From positions 1-42,488 of the forward strand of contig PWKK01000026.1 in the NCBI GenBank assembly GCA_003560665.1: a stretch of 42,488 nucleotides of DNA, given 5' to 3'. The notes under the pieces are model-generated. The model was not told the DNA's origin. It did no database searches and saw nothing but the letters and a program-made list of their open reading frames with translations. The position numbers and the translations under genes were made by a program. Source of the stretch: Candidatus Nealsoniibacteriota bacterium (GTDB lineage: Bacteria > Patescibacteriota > Minisyncoccia > Minisyncoccales > PWPS01). Positions 1-7,407 of this stretch are shown here, one piece after another. Within the stretch, counting starts at the first letter, position 1, and each line of letters begins with the position of its first letter.

Positions 1-720
1 AATTCTAGTGTTTCCCCTAAAAAGAGACACATTGGATCCATCGGTAAAACTATAGCTTAATCTGATAGAGTCCTCTGTGGAGCTGTAACAGCTCAAGTTT
101 CCGTAAGGATCGTCATCTTCTACATCTATTAATGTAGCATTAAAAAGAACAAATCCCGACCACTCCCAGCATCCTTTTATATCACCGATATCAACTTCTA
201 CTTTACAGTTAACGGAATCATGCTTCACCGAAACATATTTCTTTCCAGGAGGATTGTCAAAACCTTGATCAGCATAATGAAGGGCTTTATCGTCAAATTT
301 TAACTTTTGTTTAGTAGATCCACTTATATTAATGGTTCCCGTATCAGAAGCAGTAACAGCATTATCTGCTGAGATGTAGGCATTAGAAACTATCTTGTTT
401 CTCGGATCACAAGGATAGCTTAGTGTTATTTTCGTATTTTTTGCCACACTTCCTTCAACGTTGTTGTGATAATAAACATTAAAGGAAACATCATCTCCTG
501 CGTTGGCAGAAATGGGATCCGTCCACGCAGTATCACCTTGAGTTCTGTTTGCCAATCTCAAAGTTTCTTTATCCTTGCTGTGGGTATTAAACTCCGGAGT
601 AGCGGTAGATTCCGCCATTCCCGGGAAAAAACCAACTAAAAGACCTGCGAGGACGAAGAATATAACACCCGAATTTATTTTTTGATAGTTATTTATTTTA
701 AACATATTTTTATCGCTCAT
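1..720 (-). CDS. Secreted surface protein with Fn3-like module, C-terminus cut by window edge
   Basis: The minus frame is open from an ATG at 718-720 to the window edge: 240 residues without a stop. Residues about 19-38 are a hydrophobic signal/anchor segment (GVIFFVLAGLLVGFFPGMAE). The next part is a beta-rich, Asn/Thr-rich region resembling the secreted repeat domains of CPR proteins. It ends in a module beginning YGNLSCYSSTEDSIRLSYSF, which closely matches a module in the 522-residue protein at 30455-32023. That points to a fibronectin type III-like fold. A GGGG stretch lies about 13 bases before the ATG; a second ATG is at residue 5. I infer an exported surface protein; the function is unknown. 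Confidence 0.75.
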   Translation of the reverse strand, partial: MSDKNMFKINNYQKINSGVIFFVLAGLLVGFFPGMAESTATPEFNTHSKDKETLRLANRTQGDTAWTDPISANAGDDVSFNVYYHNNVEGSVAKNTKITLSYPCDPRNKIVSNAYISADNAVTASDTGTINISGSTKQKLKFDDKALHYADQGFDNPPGKKYVSVKHDSVNCKVEVDIGDIKGCWEWSGFVLFNATLIDVEDDDPYGNLSCYSSTEDSIRLSYSFTDGSNVSLFRGNTRI

Positions 721-777
721 TTATTTTTTATTAAACCCCTTTTAATAAAAGCTTTTACAAAACTTTCATTAAAAGAG

Positions 778-819
778 AGAGGTACCTGACACTGTGCACT
801 GCACAGATCAAGTACCTCT
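778..819. repeat. Long imperfect palindrome, REP-like or terminator
   Basis: The outer arms AGAGGTAC (778-785) and GTACCTCT (812-819) pair. Inside them TGA/TCA and then CTGTGC/GCACAG (792-797/801-806) pair around a 3-base loop. The element lies between two minus-strand genes. The tract after it on the minus strand (TCTCTTTT) is only weakly terminator-like. The arm contains CCTGACAC, which also flanks the palindrome at 33811-33830. Confidence 0.55.
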
Positions 820-832
820 TTCGAGAGAGAAA

Positions 833-1711
833 TCAATTCGGAACTGGAGGATCATCCGGTGGCTCCCCTGGTTTTTCCTTCGTTGGGGGTGGCACGGGAG
901 GATCGTCCGGTGGCTCCCCTGGTTTTTCCTTCGTTGGGGGTGGCACGGGAGGATCATCCGGTGGCTCCCCTGGTTTTTCCGGAGGCGGCGGCGGAGGAGG
1001 CGGCGGCGGAGGCGGAGGTGGTGGTTTTGGTGGTTCCGTTGGTGGTGGTTTTGGTGGTTCCGTTGGTGGTGGTTTTGGTGGTTCCGTTGGTGGTGGTTTT
1101 GGGAGTTCCGGTTCGGGTTCGGGTAATACCTTAATCGGATTCCCGCAAGTGACTAATATTGCAGGCTCTCCTTTCTTGTTAACCAACACAAACCGATCCC
1201 AGGGAGATTTTTCAGCATAGAAGCTGACTATCCCCTCTTCCTTCATATAACCCACCTTTATCCGCGTACCCTTTTCGAGGATCTCATATTGAGGATTACC
1301 TCTTCCTGGCTCTGCGTCAGCCAGGGAAACAATATCCTCATATGTAGGGACCACCCCCAGAGTTGCCATTGCTTCCATAAAATATTCTCTATGATGCGCT
1401 TTGCTGGCAACCTCCTTCCAATAGAGTAAGCCGTCAAACACAACAGCATACTCTCTTGGGGGGTCAAGTCCCTTAAGTTCCTCCATCTTTGCCGTTCTAT
1501 CGCAAGGAATAAATTCTTCCCGCTCTTCTTCAAACGGCTCCTCTTCTTTTTTTTCTACTTCTTCTGCTTCTTCAACCGGTTCTTTTTCTACTTTTTCAAC
1601 CAGTTGCTCTTTTCTTGCTTCTAGTAAAAGGTTGGAGCCAAGGAGACCGAGAAATACTCCTGCTATGCTTACTATTATAATGAAGGCAACCACCTTCATT
1701 ATCTTCATCAT
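833..1711 (-). CDS. Membrane-anchored proline-rich surface protein, unknown function
   Basis: The 292-residue protein has one N-terminal membrane segment (about residues 6-28), an acidic Glu-rich stretch (to about 65), and a globular domain of about 130 residues ending near CGNPIKV. A long proline-rich tail follows: three PPKPPPTE units, a run of 15 prolines, and three 17-residue EKPGEPPDDPPVPPPTK units, the last cut short. The tail could span the cell wall. A strong Shine-Dalgarno (AAAGGAGAG) sits 7 bases before the ATG, and a good promoter lies upstream at 1775-1803. I do not recognise the globular domain. The plus-strand Arg/Trp-rich ORFs here are shadows of this repeat. Confidence 0.85.
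   Translation of the reverse strand: MMKIMKVVAFIIIVSIAGVFLGLLGSNLLLEARKEQLVEKVEKEPVEEAEEVEKKEEEPFEEEREEFIPCDRTAKMEELKGLDPPREYAVVFDGLLYWKEVASKAHHREYFMEAMATLGVVPTYEDIVSLADAEPGRGNPQYEILEKGTRIKVGYMKEEGIVSFYAEKSPWDRFVLVNKKGEPAILVTCGNPIKVLPEPEPELPKPPPTEPPKPPPTEPPKPPPTEPPKPPPPPPPPPPPPPPPEKPGEPPDDPPVPPPTKEKPGEPPDDPPVPPPTKEKPGEPPDDPPVPN
846..1100. repeat. In-gene tandem repeats (51-bp and 24-bp units)
   Basis: From 846 a 51-bp unit recurs about 2.7 times, nearly identical each time (one visible change is atcatcc to atcgtcc). From about 1020 a 24-bp unit (ggtggttttggtggttccgt...) recurs three times and then partially. Between them lies a GGC/GGA-rich stretch encoding polyproline. These repeats are likely to vary in length between strains. 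Confidence 0.85.
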
Positions 1712-1774
1712 TATCTCTCCTTTCTCTTCTCTCTCTATTTAAAATAAAAAGAACAATTTCCCTCTCGTTTCTAA

Positions 1775-1803
1775 TTTATAGTATATTTTTGAAAATAAGT
1801 CAA
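1775..1803 (-). promoter_or_regulatory. Sigma70-type promoter for the proline-rich protein
   Basis: On the minus strand TTGACT (1798-1803) and TATAAA (1775-1780) are separated by exactly 17 bases. The expected start is near 1768, giving a leader of about 57 bases with a good Shine-Dalgarno. Confidence 0.7.
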
Positions 1804-1809
1804 GAGCAA

Positions 1810-1842
1810 AAAATAGTGGGGGTTTAAGCCCTCCACTATTTA
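1810..1842 (-). terminator. Rho-independent terminator of the sortase gene
   Basis: On the minus strand AAATAGTGGAGGG pairs with CCCCCACTATTT and is followed by T residues. The stem begins at the sortase stop codon (1840-1842). Confidence 0.8.
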
Positions 1843-2532
1843 CTCTACAATCCCCCTAACTCCTATTCTACTATCCCTACTTCCCGGAGGCCAACAACTC
1901 ATTAGCACAACCTCTTTTTTTTCTTCTCCCGGGTAAAGTGGAGGAACATCTTCTCCTACTTCATAGATTCTTTTTCCTTCTTCATCGTCGGTTACATAAT
2001 AGGTTGTTAATCTGTTGTTATAACAAACCTCAATCTCGTCTCCTTCCTCCAGGTCGTTTATATTAGTGAAAACCCAGTCATGCTTTATCTTCGGCCATCC
2101 GGGAGGAGCGGAGTGCCCAAGCAAAACAGAAAGACCTTTTTCTCCCGGATAAGAAGAACCGGGAAAGTGTGTTACTCCTCTGTCTAAGGATTCTCTGTAC
2201 TCTTCTTCGGTAGTTCCCCCAGTTTCAACGACCGGAGCGGTAATATCAATTGCAGGAATAGTTATTCTGTCCTCCTCGCAGTAAATTACAGGAGCAGTTT
2301 CTTCTTCCTTTTCGTCTTCTTCATCAATAAAATCCTCTTCACTTGCCTCTCTCCTCTCCGGGAGCAAATTAGATATTTTTTGTCCTATGAGGTAAGGAGC
2401 TGTCCTTAAATTTAAAAACCCGGAAACATCTTTCCAGTTTATAACCAGAACAGAGGCAAAAAAGACCAGCAAAAAAAGCTTGAAAAGGGTCTTGTCTCTT
2501 TCTGTAAAAAATTTTTGCTTTTTCTCTTCCAT
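1840..2532 (-). CDS. Sortase (transpeptidase), membrane-anchored
   Basis: The 230-residue protein has one membrane segment (about residues 15-34), an acidic linker (62-80) and a sortase domain (about 85-230). The catalytic set is visible: His140 in LLGHSAPPG, Cys213 in VLMSCWPP, and an Arg in SRIGVRG (Arg222 or Arg226). Family members cleave a sorting motif in surface proteins and transfer them to an amine. I chose the ATG at 2530-2532 over one 13 codons upstream because TATAAT ends 6 bases before it and the membrane segment then sits normally. No LPxTG substrate is visible in the window. Confidence 0.88.
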   Translation of the reverse strand: MEEKKQKFFTERDKTLFKLFLLVFFASVLVINWKDVSGFLNLRTAPYLIGQKISNLLPERREASEEDFIDEEDEKEEETAPVIYCEEDRITIPAIDITAPVVETGGTTEEEYRESLDRGVTHFPGSSYPGEKGLSVLLGHSAPPGWPKIKHDWVFTNINDLEEGDEIEVCYNNRLTTYYVTDDEEGKRIYEVGEDVPPLYPGEEKKEVVLMSCWPPGSRDSRIGVRGIVE

Positions 2533-2538
2533 TTTTTT

Positions 2539-2544
2539 ATTATA
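2539..2544 (-). promoter_or_regulatory. -10 box giving a probable leaderless sortase mRNA
   Basis: A perfect TATAAT on the minus strand is followed by six A residues and the sortase ATG, so transcription should begin at or next to the start codon. The -35 is not clear. Confidence 0.5.
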
Positions 2545-2574
2545 CCACAAAAATCCTAATTTTAAAACCATCTT

Positions 2575-2598
2575 TAGTATAGGGTTAACTCTATACTA
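2575..2598. promoter_or_regulatory. 24-bp near-perfect palindrome upstream of the sortase promoter
   Basis: TAGTATAG (2575-2582) and CTATACTA (2591-2598) flank a central GTTAAC palindrome. The only break in symmetry is one G/T pair. The element lies between the DUF2914 gene and the sortase -10 box and lacks a T tract, so an operator is as likely as a terminator. Confidence 0.45.
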
Positions 2599-2601
2599 TA
2601 T

Positions 2602-3684
2602 TTATATTCTTTCTGTCTTCCTCGGAACGCCTTTTTCTTGAAAGATGTAAAAGTTTTTTCTTCCGATTGTTTGTCCCCTTTCAGTCTTTACATTCACTCT
2701 CCAGTATCCCGGAGAAACATTATAATAAGTGTACCACCTGTAGCCGATATCCCTTCCTCCGACAACGGTAAACGGAATATTTGCAGCTGTCTCCCACCTT
2801 TTTTTCTCGTCATCAAACCTTTGCCACTGGTGGGAAACTTTCAGCTCCATCCTTTCCGGTGCAAAAACAGCACTGTAAAGATAAACGATTTGTCGAGAAG
2901 AAGAGATATGTCTCTTTTCATGGTAAAGAAAACACCTAATCCAGCTGCCACAATCCTCGGTCACCACTTGATAGTCATTGTTCACCCTGCTTATCTCGTG
3001 ATAAACACCGATTTCTTGAATTGAAAGCGGGATCGGAGGAATGAGGTTTAGAAAATAAAAAACGTTCATCGCTAAAAAAATGTTCCCAATAGAAAGAAAA
3101 AGAACTCTTCTTTTTTCATCAACTCGGAAAGAGTGACGGGAAAGGATTTTGATAAAGAAAAAAACCACCACCAAGCTTGCCAATCCACTTCCAAGAAAGA
3201 TGAGAATGCTGAGATTGTTAAGCAAGTTTGGAAGAAGAAGATTTAAATAGGAAAAAAGGGCAAAAAAGTAAACACTTATCTGGATAGCCGGGCGCACATT
3301 GTACTTTCTAAAGATCTCGTTGCCAATCATCAAAAATATTATCATAATGATAAACGGCCAGCTTGCGGAAAAAGACCCGCTGTGGGAGTAAAAAATCAAA
3401 AACGCACTAAAAAGGTTACCAAACGAGTACTGCAGAAAAAGAGGTGCCAAAACACGCCAGTAGGAAAAAAACTTTCCGGCAACCTTTTTCGCTTCATACA
3501 AATTAATAACACTGATATTCGCTTTAATGAAAATCAAGTGCCCGGCCAAGAGCAACATCGCCATTGTAAAGTTAATAAAGCGGAAAGTAAGAACGTCGGT
3601 AACAAAACCGAAAACCAAAGCACCGGGAATAAGATACCTTTCGTAGCGGTTATAAAATTTTTTTAATTTTCTAAGTTTTTCCAT
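2602..3684 (-). CDS. Polytopic membrane protein with C-terminal DUF2914 domain
   Basis: The 360-residue protein has about seven or eight hydrophobic segments in residues 15-225, then an outside domain of about 130 residues. That domain carries the DUF2914 pattern: VSHQWQRFD, IPFTVVGGRDIGYRWYTYY, PGYWRVNVKTERGQTIGRKNF. DUF2914 is known only as a domain of uncharacterised envelope proteins; no reaction is established. The start lies inside the upstream flavoprotein gene (14-base overlap), which suggests translational coupling. Confidence 0.8.
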   Translation of the reverse strand: MEKLRKLKKFYNRYERYLIPGALVFGFVTDVLTFRFINFTMAMLLLAGHLIFIKANISVINLYEAKKVAGKFFSYWRVLAPLFLQYSFGNLFSAFLIFYSHSGSFSASWPFIIMIIFLMIGNEIFRKYNVRPAIQISVYFFALFSYLNLLLPNLLNNLSILIFLGSGLASLVVVFFFIKILSRHSFRVDEKRRVLFLSIGNIFLAMNVFYFLNLIPPIPLSIQEIGVYHEISRVNNDYQVVTEDCGSWIRCFLYHEKRHISSSRQIVYLYSAVFAPERMELKVSHQWQRFDDEKKRWETAANIPFTVVGGRDIGYRWYTYYNVSPGYWRVNVKTERGQTIGRKNFYIFQEKGVPRKTERI

Positions 3685-4945
3685 TTTTTAATGTTTTTTT
3701 TGCAGCGCTTTCCCCCGCCAGATAGCCAGTACTCCAACACATCTGCAGGTTAAATCCACCAGTCGGTCCGTCAACATCAATGACTTCTCCGGCAAAAAAA
3801 AGATTTTCTATTTTTTTTGACTGCATCGTCTTTTCATCAATCTCCGCCACCGAAACTCCCCCGGAAGTAGTTACCGCCAAATCAAAGCCCATTAAGCTTT
3901 CTACCGTCATCTCCAGTCCCTTAAGCAATCCAACCAGTACCTTCCTCTCTTCTCTCCCTATCTGATTAACATTCTTTTCTGGATTTATCCCGGATAAAGC
4001 CACTATCACCGAAATCATTTTTGCCGGAAGGAGATCTCCTAAGCTGTTTTTAAACTTCTTGTTGGCGTACTTTTTAAAATCCCGTTGAACCCTCTCATCA
4101 AGCTTTTTAAAGTCCAGTGCCGGTTTCAAATCCAGAAATAATTTTACACTTCCTTCTTTTAAAAACTCTCCCACTTCTTTACTTATATCCAAAACAATCG
4201 GTCCGCTTACCCCGTAGTGGGTGAAAACACACTCTCCAAATCTCACTGCTTTTTTTTTGTTTCTCTTTGCTGTTACCTGAACATTCTTCAAACTGAGCCC
4301 TTGTAATTCTTTCACCCACGGCTCTTTAACTTTCAAAGGGACAAGTACCGGTTTCAACTCTCGAGTGCCGTGACCTAAAGAATTTGCCCACCTCACACCG
4401 TCGCCAGTAGATCCCGTTACCGGGTATGCCGATCCTCCCGTACACAGAATATAGCTTTCCGCAAAAACTTCTTTCTTGTTTTGCAGGATTATTTTTTTAA
4501 TCCTGTTCTTGTTAACGGAAAACCGGTGAACTTTTGCACTGCAAACCAAAGTAGCTCCTCTTTTTTTGAGGCATCTTACAAGAGTCGTGCGTACCGTTTC
4601 CGCCCGATTGCTTTTTGGGAACACTCTTCCTCCTCTTTCAATTTTTGTTTTAACTTTCTCTTCATTAAAAAAGCGAATAACATCTTCCGGTCCGAATTTA
4701 CCGAAAGCAGAAAAAAGAAACTTACCCCTTTTCCCATAACGAGAAACAAGATTTTTGATATCAAACTCCGCGTTCGTTATGTTGCACCTCTCGTGACCCG
4801 TTAAAAGAAGTTTTTTGCCAAACTCTTTATTTTTTTCCAGGACAACAACACTGGCACCACTCTCTGCTGCCTTTATCGCTGCCATCATTCCTGCCGGTCC
4901 GCCTCCAATTACGGCAACATCAAAAATATTTTTTTCGTTTCTCAT
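3671..4945 (-). CDS. HI0933-family FAD-dependent oxidoreductase
   Basis: The 424-residue protein has the full family pattern. DVAVIGGGPAGMMAA (residues 9-23) is the FAD-binding Rossmann motif, followed by LLTGHERCNITN, CTGGSAYPVTGSTGDG, and the C-terminal GEVIDVDGPTGGFNLQMCWSTGYLAG. The family (HI0933/YhiN/BaiN type) comprises cytosolic flavoproteins with mostly unassigned substrates; some reduce unsaturated steroid or bile-acid rings, which should not be assumed here. The length is normal. The gene has its own extended -10 six bases before the ATG and overlaps the downstream DUF2914 gene. Confidence 0.92.
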   Translation of the reverse strand: MRNEKNIFDVAVIGGGPAGMMAAIKAAESGASVVVLEKNKEFGKKLLLTGHERCNITNAEFDIKNLVSRYGKRGKFLFSAFGKFGPEDVIRFFNEEKVKTKIERGGRVFPKSNRAETVRTTLVRCLKKRGATLVCSAKVHRFSVNKNRIKKIILQNKKEVFAESYILCTGGSAYPVTGSTGDGVRWANSLGHGTRELKPVLVPLKVKEPWVKELQGLSLKNVQVTAKRNKKKAVRFGECVFTHYGVSGPIVLDISKEVGEFLKEGSVKLFLDLKPALDFKKLDERVQRDFKKYANKKFKNSLGDLLPAKMISVIVALSGINPEKNVNQIGREERKVLVGLLKGLEMTVESLMGFDLAVTTSGGVSVAEIDEKTMQSKKIENLFFAGEVIDVDGPTGGFNLQMCWSTGYLAGESAAKKTLKNGKT

Positions 4946-4951
4946 AAACCT

Positions 4952-4960
4952 ATTCTATCA
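4952..4960 (-). promoter_or_regulatory. Extended -10 box of the HI0933-type gene, probable leaderless mRNA
   Basis: The minus strand reads TGATAGAAT (TGn plus a TAGAAT hexamer), then AGGTTT and the ATG. No leader of useful length remains. Confidence 0.45.
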
Positions 4961-4973
4961 AAAAAAGAAGAAA

Positions 4974-5008
4974 TAAAAAAATGAAGCCGGAAAACCAACT
5001 CCAGCTTC
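4974..5008 (-). terminator. Rho-independent terminator of the 51-residue membrane protein gene
   Basis: On the minus strand GAAGCTGGA pairs with TCCGGCTTC (one G-U) and is followed by ATTTTTTT. It separates the small gene from the flavoprotein gene. Confidence 0.7.
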
Positions 5009-5037
5009 TTCTTTTTTTTGAGAAATTCAGAGAAAAT

Positions 5038-5193
5038 TTACCTACAATCAGAAATGTCTTTACTCTTCTTCTCAGTCTCTCTCTTGCGTCGCAAGTATTT
5101 TTCTTTTTGTTCACTATACTGCGTATAAATTCCAAGGCCTAAAAAAAGGTAGCAAGATATAAAAAACGAATAAAAAAGAATTATACTTGTCAC
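5038..5193 (-). CDS. Small single-pass membrane protein, CcmD-like in shape (51 aa)
   Basis: The GTG at 5191-5193 is chosen because AAGGAGG lies 7 bases before it. The longer ATG-started reading (to 5250) would place the start upstream of the likely transcription start. Residues about 3-22 are hydrophobic, followed by a charged Lys/Arg/Glu helix (QKEKYLRRKRETEKKSK). That shape resembles CcmD, the small accessory of the haem exporter, but no other ccm gene is in the window, so the function is open. Promoter, Shine-Dalgarno and terminator are all present, so I treat it as a real gene. Confidence 0.62.
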   Translation of the reverse strand: MTSIILFYSFFISCYLFLGLGIYTQYSEQKEKYLRRKRETEKKSKDISDCR

Positions 5194-5226
5194 TGAAAAC
5201 CCTCCTTTTTGCTTTAAATATGCTAT

Positions 5227-5255
5227 ATTATAACCCGAAGATAAAAACAAAGCAA
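5227..5255 (-). promoter_or_regulatory. Promoter of the 51-residue protein gene
   Basis: On the minus strand TTGCTT (5250-5255), 17 bases, then a perfect TATAAT (5227-5232). It sits in the divergent region shared with efp. Confidence 0.6.
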
Positions 5256-5282
5256 ATTGGGGCTCGGCCTCATTTAAAAATT

Positions 5283-5843
5283 ATGCTAAAACACAACGAA
5301 ATAAGAAAAGGAAAAATTATTCTTTTTGGAGAAGATCCTTACGAGGTGATAAAACACTCGCACGTGGTAAAAGGAAGAGGAAAGTCTGTCGTTCAAACAA
5401 GAATGAAAAACTTACGCACCGGAAACATTTTGCAGAAAACCTTCCATCCCGGAGAAAGTGCAAAAGAAGCAGAGCTAGAAAAACTAGGTGCGGTTTTTGT
5501 TTATTCTCATCGTGGCAAATACGTTTTTCACAAGGAAAACGATCCCTCTTCTCGTTTCGAGCTTACAGAAGAGCAAATTGGAGAAAAGGTTGATTATTTA
5601 AAAGAAAAAACAACCATCACGGCCATTTTGTTAAACGAAAAGATTATCGACATCTCTCTCCCGATAAAAATGAACTTTCGGGTCAAAGAAGCCCCTCCGG
5701 GAGTAAAAGGAAACAGAGCAGAAGGAGGAACAAAGACCGTAATGACGGAAACCGGAAAAAAAATTAACGCTCCTCTGTTTGTCAACGAAGGAGATGTAAT
5801 AGAGGTAAATACAGAGACAGGAGAGTATCTTCGAAGAATTTAA
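5283..5843 (+). CDS. efp: Translation elongation factor P
   Basis: EF-P enters stalled ribosomes and promotes peptide bonds between consecutive prolines. The ATG at 5283 gives 186 residues, the usual EF-P length; the longer reading from 5187 adds 32 unrelated residues. The KOW-like domain I has DPYEVIKHSHVVKGRGKSVVQT with the tip Lys (GRGKS) that is modified in other bacteria. Domain III ends in the signature APPGVKGNRAEGGTKT, then APLFVNEGDVIEVNTETGEYLRR. No clear Shine-Dalgarno precedes the ATG. The stop overlaps that of rnhA on the other strand. Confidence 0.96.
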   Translation: MLKHNEIRKGKIILFGEDPYEVIKHSHVVKGRGKSVVQTRMKNLRTGNILQKTFHPGESAKEAELEKLGAVFVYSHRGKYVFHKENDPSSRFELTEEQIGEKVDYLKEKTTITAILLNEKIIDISLPIKMNFRVKEAPPGVKGNRAEGGTKTVMTETGKKINAPLFVNEGDVIEVNTETGEYLRRI

Positions 5844-6283
5844 AAAAGCTTGGGTGCTTTCTTTTCTCCGTCAAGTACTTCGTTAACCATCCTGTCAGCA
5901 TCTTTATTTTTGTTTCGAGAAACAGATTTAATTTTTACTTTTTTGAAATCAAGGCACAAATTCCAAAGTTTTAGGAACAAGGGTTGAAGTTTTTCATTTT
6001 CAATCTTGTACTTTCCTTGCATCTGCTTTACAAGAAGCTCAGAGTCAGAACACAGTGTTACCTCAACCTCTTTTGCAAGGCGTTTTCCAAAATGAGCCTT
6101 AAACTTTTCTAGTCCAAAAATAGCAGCTTTATACTCCGCTTCATTGTTAGTTAATTCGTCACCAAGATATAATCCGTACTCTTTTACATTCTCTCCTTTT
6201 TCGTTACAAAAAACAACTCCAGCAGCCGCTTTTCCCGGGTTTCCTCTTGCGCCACCATCAGTGTAAATACTTATTTTCTTCAT
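5840..6283 (-). CDS. rnhA: Ribonuclease H, RNase HI fold
   Basis: The enzyme degrades RNA in RNA-DNA hybrids. The 147 residues carry the four acidic positions of the fold: Asp9 (YTDGGARGNPG), Glu48 (TNNEAEY), Asp80 (LCSDSELLVKQ) and Asp128 or Asp130 (NKDADRMVNEVLD). The basic handle region of E. coli RNase HI is short, as in the YpdQ/RnhA-like group common in CPR and Gram-positives. It lies 14 bases after the DHH protein gene on the same strand. Its stop codon overlaps the efp stop (5840-5843). Confidence 0.93.
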   Translation of the reverse strand: MKKISIYTDGGARGNPGKAAAGVVFCNEKGENVKEYGLYLGDELTNNEAEYKAAIFGLEKFKAHFGKRLAKEVEVTLCSDSELLVKQMQGKYKIENEKLQPLFLKLWNLCLDFKKVKIKSVSRNKNKDADRMVNEVLDGEKKAPKLF

Positions 6284-6297
6284 AGATATAATAAATG

Positions 6298-7407
6298 TTA
6301 TTTTTTCGAAAAGTAATCAACAAGACATTTTTTTAACTTTGTGAGATTTTTGACTTCTAATACAAACCCGGCCGCAACAGGATGCCCACCAAAAGATTGA
6401 AGGTAATCAGCACAACAACTCATCGCCTCTACCGCGTCCTGTCCGGAAACCGCCCGTACAGAACCACATGCAAGATCTCCTTCCTTAACATAAATAAAAA
6501 CAGGTTTTTTATGCTCTTTAATCACCCTTGAAGCAATCGATCCCGCCAGATAGGAGGGAAAATTTCCTTCTTCAAAAATAATCTTCTCTTTTCCGGTAAT
6601 TTTTTCTAGTATTCTTTTCTCTTCAATTTCAATTTCTTTTTTACGTTTCTTTTGCCTTTCTTTGAGGTGTTCAATCATCTCTCGTGCAGCATCCTCTCTT
6701 TCTTCCGTAAGAAAAAGATAGGCAACGTTTACACCACCCTCCGGTTCGGTTACGTTCAATAGAGAAACGGTTTTTTCAACAAAATTTTCTGTAGGCTCTT
6801 CCTTTAAGGCCTTTAGAGACGTAATGCTCGGGTTCTCCAGAAACTTTAATCCTTCATCGAGTATCTCTTTGTTGTCGGATTCTCTCGGAACCATATCGGC
6901 AACAGTAGCAATAGCGGCAAGCTCTAAAAATCTCTTTTTCTTTTTAGAAAAATCATCCCCAAGCATCTCTTGCACAAGCCTGTAAACAACCCCTGCATTA
7001 GCAAACTTTTTAAACGGATAATTGTCTTCCTCCTGCATCGGGTCAAGTATTAGCGAGACATCAGGTATTTTAGAAAGAACTTTATGGTGATCGATTATTA
7101 TAAACTCAAACCCTACTTTTTTCGCTTCTTTTGCGCCTTCGAAATTACTTATTCCACAATCAAGGGAAACAAGTAATGCCGGCGCTTCTTTCTTTATGTC
7201 AGATATTGCTTCTCGACTTAGTCCGTAACCCCACTTCTCACGATTAGAAATGTACGGCAGATACTTTCCTCCAATCTCTTCGATAGCTTCTCCTAAAATT
7301 ATTACCGATGTTACACCATCCAAATCGGCATCACCAAAAAGAACAATTTTCTCGTTGTTTTTTATTGCCTCTTTTATTCTGTTAGATACTTTTTTTAAAT
7401 TTTTCAT
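6298..7407 (-). CDS. RecJ-like DHH/DHHA1 phosphoesterase (ssDNA exonuclease type)
   Basis: The protein has an N-terminal DHH domain with FGDADLDGVTS (metal ligands Asp26, Asp28, Asp30), SLDCGIS (Asp83) and IIIDHHK (residues 106-108). A C-terminal DHHA1 domain carries GSVRAVSGQDAVEAM and SFGGHPVAAGF, the RecJ-type nucleic-acid grip. At 369 residues it is about 200 shorter than E. coli RecJ and appears to lack the OB-fold part. A RecJ-like 5'-3' ssDNA exonuclease is most likely; a cyclic-dinucleotide or nanoRNA phosphodiesterase is less likely because of the GSVR/GGHP pattern. Its ATG overlaps the pgk stop (ATGA). Confidence 0.85.
   Translation of the reverse strand: MKNLKKVSNRIKEAIKNNEKIVLFGDADLDGVTSVIILGEAIEEIGGKYLPYISNREKWGYGLSREAISDIKKEAPALLVSLDCGISNFEGAKEAKKVGFEFIIIDHHKVLSKIPDVSLILDPMQEEDNYPFKKFANAGVVYRLVQEMLGDDFSKKKKRFLELAAIATVADMVPRESDNKEILDEGLKFLENPSITSLKALKEEPTENFVEKTVSLLNVTEPEGGVNVAYLFLTEEREDAAREMIEHLKERQKKRKKEIEIEEKRILEKITGKEKIIFEEGNFPSYLAGSIASRVIKEHKKPVFIYVKEGDLACGSVRAVSGQDAVEAMSCCADYLQSFGGHPVAAGFVLEVKNLTKLKKCLVDYFSKK

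Noticed and set aside
794-1134. Plus-strand ORFs rich in Arg/Trp/Val
   Set aside because: They are antisense shadows of the proline-rich repeat region, which has a real promoter and Shine-Dalgarno on the minus strand.
4950-5135. 61-residue minus-strand ORF
   Set aside because: It runs through the terminator at 4974-5008 and is out of frame with the better supported 51-residue gene.
5187-5282. N-terminal extension of EF-P
   Set aside because: The first 32 residues do not match EF-P; the ATG at 5283 gives the standard 186-residue protein.
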